A DNA stretch of 8,540 nt, taken from contig CAYOMP010000119.1 of the NCBI GenBank assembly GCA_964405075.1, positions 1 to 8,540 of the forward strand. Direction: 5' to 3'. The position numbers and the translations under genes are program-made. The notes under the pieces are model-generated. The model saw only the letters and a program-made list of their open reading frames with translations. It did not search any database and had not been told where the DNA came from. Positions within the stretch are counted from its first letter, which is position 1. The number at the start of each line of letters is the position of its first letter. The DNA comes from CAYOMP01 sp964405075 (GTDB taxonomy: Bacteria > Bacillota > Clostridia > Lachnospirales > Lachnospiraceae). Positions 6,265-8,540 of the stretch are shown here, one piece after another.

Positions 6265-7387
6265 ATGTTGGTAGAATTAGATCAGTTTAAACTTACACTG
6301 AACTCATACGCAGGAGCATTAGATGAAGTGAGGGATTCACTTTGAATTAGTTCGCAAAGAACAAAGAATAGAAGAATTGGAAAAAAATATGGAAGCCCCG
6401 GATTTTTGGGACAATCCTGAAAAATCTCAGGAATCTATGAAAGAGTTGAAATATTTAAAAGACGATATTGAGGATTTTAATCATATAAAGGAATTGTATG
6501 AGGATGCTGAAACCTTATTGGAAATGGGATATGAAGAAAATGATGCGTCACTCATTCCGGAAATAGAAGAAATAATAAATAGCTTTGAGGAAAAATTCGA
6601 TAATATTAGAATTAGGACATTGTTGTCAGGTGAGTATGACAAAGATAATGCCATAGTCACATTGCATGCTGGTGCAGGTGGTACAGAAAGCTGTGATTGG
6701 GTAAGTATGTTGTATAGAATGTATACTCGATGGGCAGATTCTAAAGGATTTACTTTAGAAGTGTTAGACTATTTAGATGGTGAAGAAGCAGGGATTAAGT
6801 CTGTTACGTTTCAGGTAAATGGTGAGAATGCCTTTGGGTATTTAAAAAGTGAAAAGGGCGTTCACAGACTAGTAAGAATATCTCCGTTTAACGCAGCAGG
6901 CAAACGTCAGACATCTTTTGCATCGTGCGATGTAATGCCGGATATAGAAGAAGATTTGGATGTTGAAATCAATGAAGACGATTTAAGAATTGACACATAT
7001 AGATCTAGTGGAGCTGGTGGACAGCATATTAATAAAACATCATCAGCTATTAGAATTACACATCTTCCAACAGGGATAGTTGTACAGTGCCAGCAGGAAC
7101 GTTCGCAACATTCTAACAAGGATAAGGCAATGCAAATGTTAAAGGCTAAGTTGTATTTGATGAAGCAGCAGGAAAATGCAGAAAAAGCTTCTGACATAAG
7201 AGGCGAAGTTAAAGAGATTGGCTGGGGAAATCAGATACGTTCATATGTAATGCAACCATATACAATGGTAAAAGACCATAGAACTAACCAGGAATCTGGA
7301 AATGTTGATAAGGTTTTAGATGGCGATATAGATCAATTTATTAATGCGTACTTAAAATGGAGTACCACAAGTGCTAAGGAGGCATAA
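6265..7387 (+). CDS. prfB: Peptide chain release factor 2, read through a +1 programmed frameshift
   Basis: RF2 recognises UGA and UAA stop codons and triggers peptidyl-tRNA hydrolysis on the ribosome. The gene is split over two frames. Frame 1 runs from ATG 6265 for 26 codons (MLVELDQFK to EVRDSL) and stops at TGA 6343-6345. The main frame resumes at GAA 6344 after skipping T6343 and ends at TAA 7385-7387, giving 373 residues, normal for RF2. The stop-codon-reading SPF is at 206-208 and the catalytic GGQ at 251-253, both in the expected register. The coiled N-terminal domain contains RIEELEKNMEAPDFWD. No normal start exists in the second frame between its upstream stop (6329-6331) and the conserved RIEELE, so frameshifting is needed. 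A GAAGG (6256-6260) precedes the gene; spacing is short for ATG 6265 (4 nt) and better for TTG 6268 (7 nt, giving MVELDQ), so the exact start is open. cheW follows by 2 nt. Confidence 0.96.
6331..6346 (+). promoter_or_regulatory. prfB programmed +1 frameshift site
   Basis: The sequence reads AGG GAT TCA CTT TGA A. The slippery CTT (6340-6342) is followed in frame by TGA (6343-6345). An AGG codon lies three codons before CTT, the same register as in the E. coli site (AGG GGG TAT CTT TGA C). Low RF2 leaves TGA unread, the tRNA on CTT slips one base to TTT, and RF2 is made: an autoregulatory loop known for this family. Here the internal Shine-Dalgarno run is AGGGAT rather than AGGGGG and the base after TGA is A rather than C. 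Confidence 0.93.
7376..7382 (+). promoter_or_regulatory. cheW ribosome binding site inside the end of prfB
   Basis: AAGGAGG, a perfect Shine-Dalgarno core, lies within the last codons of prfB, 7 nt before the cheW ATG at 7390 and just before the prfB TAA. It makes translation of cheW efficient and probably coupled to prfB. Confidence 0.85.
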
Positions 7388-7389
7388 GA

Positions 7390-7851
7390 ATGCAGGAAAT
7401 TAAACCAATTATTTTCAAGTTAAATCAGGAACAGTATGGCATAGATATTTCGAGAGTAAATGCTATTGAACAGGTGCTTAAGATTGTGAGAATACCTAAT
7501 GCACCAAGTTTTATTAAGGGTATTATTAATCTTCGTGGAGTAGTTGTGCCCGTATTTAGCTTAAGAGAAAAATTTGGTTTGCCACCAAAGACAGATGGTG
7601 AGAGTAAGCTAATTATAACAAGAATAGGAGAAATGGATTTAGCTATTGAAGTGGATGAAGTAAGCGAAATCCAGAATGTTGAAAACATTAACCTTTCAGG
7701 CAAACCAAGGATTTTGGCAGGTGCAGACACTGATTATATTGGTTCTATAGCAAAGGTAGATGGTAATTTGGTCATTATTATCGACATTGATAATTTGATG
7801 AGTGATGAAGAGAGTGCTGGTATTAAGAGTTTTGTTGAAACACAGAAATAA
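7390..7851 (+). CDS. cheW: CheW-family chemotaxis coupling protein
   Basis: This 153-residue single-domain CheW-like protein is expected to link chemoreceptors to the CheA kinase in membrane-associated signalling arrays. The hallmark region GIINLRGVVVPVFSLREKFGL is at residues 44-64, with NLRG at 47-50. The C-terminal YIGSIAKVDGNLVIIIDIDNLM (116-137) matches the usual CheW end. Length is typical (about 150-165), with no fused CheA, receiver or receptor segment and no membrane segment. The ATG at 7390 sits 2 nt after the prfB stop and has a perfect Shine-Dalgarno sequence inside prfB, so the two genes share an mRNA that ends at the terminator at 7942-7994. No cheA, receptor or flagellar gene is in the window, so this is an isolated CheW. 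It could be the main CheW or an extra paralogue serving another array; sequence alone does not decide. Confidence 0.93.
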   Translation: MQEIKPIIFKLNQEQYGIDISRVNAIEQVLKIVRIPNAPSFIKGIINLRGVVVPVFSLREKFGLPPKTDGESKLIITRIGEMDLAIEVDEVSEIQNVENINLSGKPRILAGADTDYIGSIAKVDGNLVIIIDIDNLMSDEESAGIKSFVETQK

Positions 7852-7893
7852 CAAAATATGGAATTACATTTTAGTATTTCGTAAAACTTGATG

Positions 7894-7928
7894 TAAATGG
7901 TGATAATGATAATCCACCATTTAATGGT
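7894..7928 (+). repeat. Two overlapping, mutually exclusive hairpins downstream of cheW
   Basis: TAAATGGTG (7894-7902) pairs with CACCATTTA (7915-7923) over 9 bp with a 12-nt loop. The right arm also begins ACCATT-T-AATGGT (7916-7928), a palindrome with 6-bp arms. The two structures compete for the same bases. They lie between the cheW stop and its terminator. No function is known to me. Confidence 0.35.
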
Positions 7929-7941
7929 AGAAAATTTTAAT

Positions 7942-7994
7942 AAAAGTCTTGGAAATAATGAACGATAGGTAAGATTATTTCCAAGGCTTTTTTT
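7942..7994 (+). terminator. Intrinsic terminator of the prfB-cheW unit
   Basis: An 18-bp stem with one wobble, AAAAGTCTTGG on through ATAAT (7942-7959) against ATTATTTCCAAGG on through CTTTT (7974-7991), encloses a 14-nt loop. It runs into seven T (7988-7994). It is placed about 90 bp after cheW and before the next promoter, so it closes this transcription unit. Confidence 0.92.
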
Positions 7995-8057
7995 ACGTAT
8001 TAACCCTAAGGCTTCTGCATCAAAACAAAAACATTTCCATTTTATGCAAAAAAAGGG

Positions 8058-8086
8058 TTGAAACACTAATTGAATTATGTTATTAT
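8058..8086 (+). promoter_or_regulatory. Promoter of the PheB-like gene (extended -10)
   Basis: TTGAAA (8058-8063), a 17-bp spacer and TATTAT (8081-8086) form a near-consensus sigma-A promoter, and TG at 8078-8079 gives an extended -10. Start is predicted near 8093, leaving a leader of about 48 nt. Confidence 0.75.
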
Positions 8087-8094
8087 CTCTCAAG

Positions 8095-8125
8095 GAAAAA
8101 CATTTGTTTTTCGGACACAAACAAA
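8095..8125 (+). other. Leader hairpins before the PheB-like gene
   Basis: GAAAAAC (8095-8101) and GTTTTTC (8106-8112) form a 7-bp stem with loop ATTT near the predicted 5' end. A competing pair, TTTGTTT (8103-8109) with AAACAAA (8119-8125), would end right before the Shine-Dalgarno AAGGA (8126-8130). The second is low-complexity A/T pairing and may be chance. No recognised riboswitch or T-box motif is visible. Confidence 0.3.
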
Positions 8126-8140
8126 AAGGAAGATGTTTAA

Positions 8141-8540
8141 ATGAACAAAGAAAAATATTTCGTTGTAAAACAAAAGGCAGTTCCGGAAGTTTTGTTGAAA
8201 GTTGTAGAAGCAAAGCGGCTTTTAGATGCTGAAAAAGTAATGACAGTGCAAGAGGCTGCTGAGCGGGTAGGAATAAGTAGAAGTTCATTTTACAAATATA
8301 AAGATGATATTTTTCCATATCATGAAAATGTAAAAGGAAAAACTATTACATTTGTAATCCAAATGGATGATGTTCCAGGATTATTATCCGAGGTTTTGGG
8401 AACTATTGCAAAATATAGAGCTAATATTCTTACAATACATCAGACTATTCCTATTAATGGAATAGCAACATTAACGCTAAGTGCAGATATATTGCCTGAT
8501 ACAGGTTATGTTGATGCAATGACGACAACTATCGAGGACT
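8141..8540 (+). CDS. pheB: PheB-type (UPF0735) ACT-domain protein, 3' end cut by the window
   Basis: The visible 133 residues match the UPF0735/PheB family of small ACT-domain proteins, usually about 145-150 residues, so only a short C-terminal piece is missing. The N-terminal part (about 1-60) has MNKEKYFVVKQKAVPEVLLK and then a helix-turn-helix-like stretch, TVQEAAERVGISRSSFYKYKD (35-55). The ACT domain starts near residue 68 (KTITFVIQMDDVPGLLSEVL). ACT domains usually bind amino acids and tune enzymes or regulators of amino-acid metabolism. The B. subtilis homologue is named PheB, from a locus with pheA, but its precise role is unclear, and no aromatic pathway gene is in this window. The ATG at 8141 is preceded by AAGGA (8126-8130) at 10 nt. 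In related bacteria I would expect homoserine or threonine pathway genes downstream; this cannot be seen. The symbol is a family name, not proof of function. Confidence 0.85.
   Translation, partial: MNKEKYFVVKQKAVPEVLLKVVEAKRLLDAEKVMTVQEAAERVGISRSSFYKYKDDIFPYHENVKGKTITFVIQMDDVPGLLSEVLGTIAKYRANILTIHQTIPINGIATLTLSADILPDTGYVDAMTTTIED

Noticed and set aside
6102..6376. RF2 as a truncated or frameshift-broken pseudogene, since the long frame lacks the N-terminus
   Set aside because: The break lies exactly at the conserved CTT TGA site, in the same register as the known programmed frameshift, and the rest is intact.
8133..8144. ATG TTT AAA TGA mini-frame overlapping the PheB-like start by ATGA
   Set aside because: Its ATG is only 2 nt from the AAGGA site and it encodes three residues; the 8141 start has the family N-terminus.
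7734..8318. Minus-strand open frame of 194 codons
   Set aside because: It crosses the cheW end, a terminator and the PheB-like start, is low in complexity, and lacks a ribosome binding site and family motifs.

Overview
The window is AT-rich chromosomal DNA from a low-GC, Gram-positive Firmicute. A motile member of the class Clostridia, most likely a Lachnospiraceae relative, fits best. The reasons are the gene content (hpf, then secA, then prfB, an order also known from Bacillus subtilis), strong purine-rich Shine-Dalgarno sites, extended -10 promoters (TGnTATAAT type), an RF2 that begins in a way I associate with clostridial RF2 proteins (VELDQ), and a CheW homologue. The assignment to family is inference. 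All genes lie on the + strand.

Layout. 2-964: 3' part of glycogen phosphorylase (glgP), cut by the window start. 965-1208: gene-free, but almost completely occupied by three consecutive inverted repeats. 1209-2111: thioredoxin reductase (trxB). 2112-2698: 587 bp without a gene, extremely A/T-rich, holding a cluster of DnaA-box-like 9-mers (two perfect TTATCCACA copies directly abutting) and, at its end, a good extended -10 promoter. 2708-3235: long-form ribosome hibernation factor (hpf), followed by a strong intrinsic terminator. 3302-3539: leader region of secA with a short GC-richer patch, a hairpin and an extended -10 promoter. 3540-6101: secA. 6102-6264: spacer with a strong hairpin and a candidate promoter. 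6265-7387: prfB (RF2), which can only be read in full through the classical +1 programmed frameshift at CTT TGA. 7390-7851: cheW, 2 nt behind prfB and probably translated from the same mRNA. 7942-7994: intrinsic terminator. 8141 to the window end: 5' part of a PheB-type (UPF0735) ACT-domain protein with its own extended -10 promoter.

How the genes relate. Most are housekeeping: glycogen breakdown, thiol redox balance, ribosome hibernation, protein export, and translation termination. hpf and secA appear to be separate transcription units, because a terminator and a new promoter lie between them. prfB and cheW form a tight two-gene unit, so a chemotaxis coupling protein may share expression with a self-regulated release factor.

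I see no mobile element, CRISPR array, tRNA or rRNA, and no evidence of an undescribed multi-gene system. The points most worth checking are the DnaA-box cluster upstream of hpf, the weakened prfB frameshift signal (AGGGAT instead of AGGGGG, and TGA followed by A), the large inverted repeat around a TATAAT in front of trxB, and the prfB-cheW coupling.
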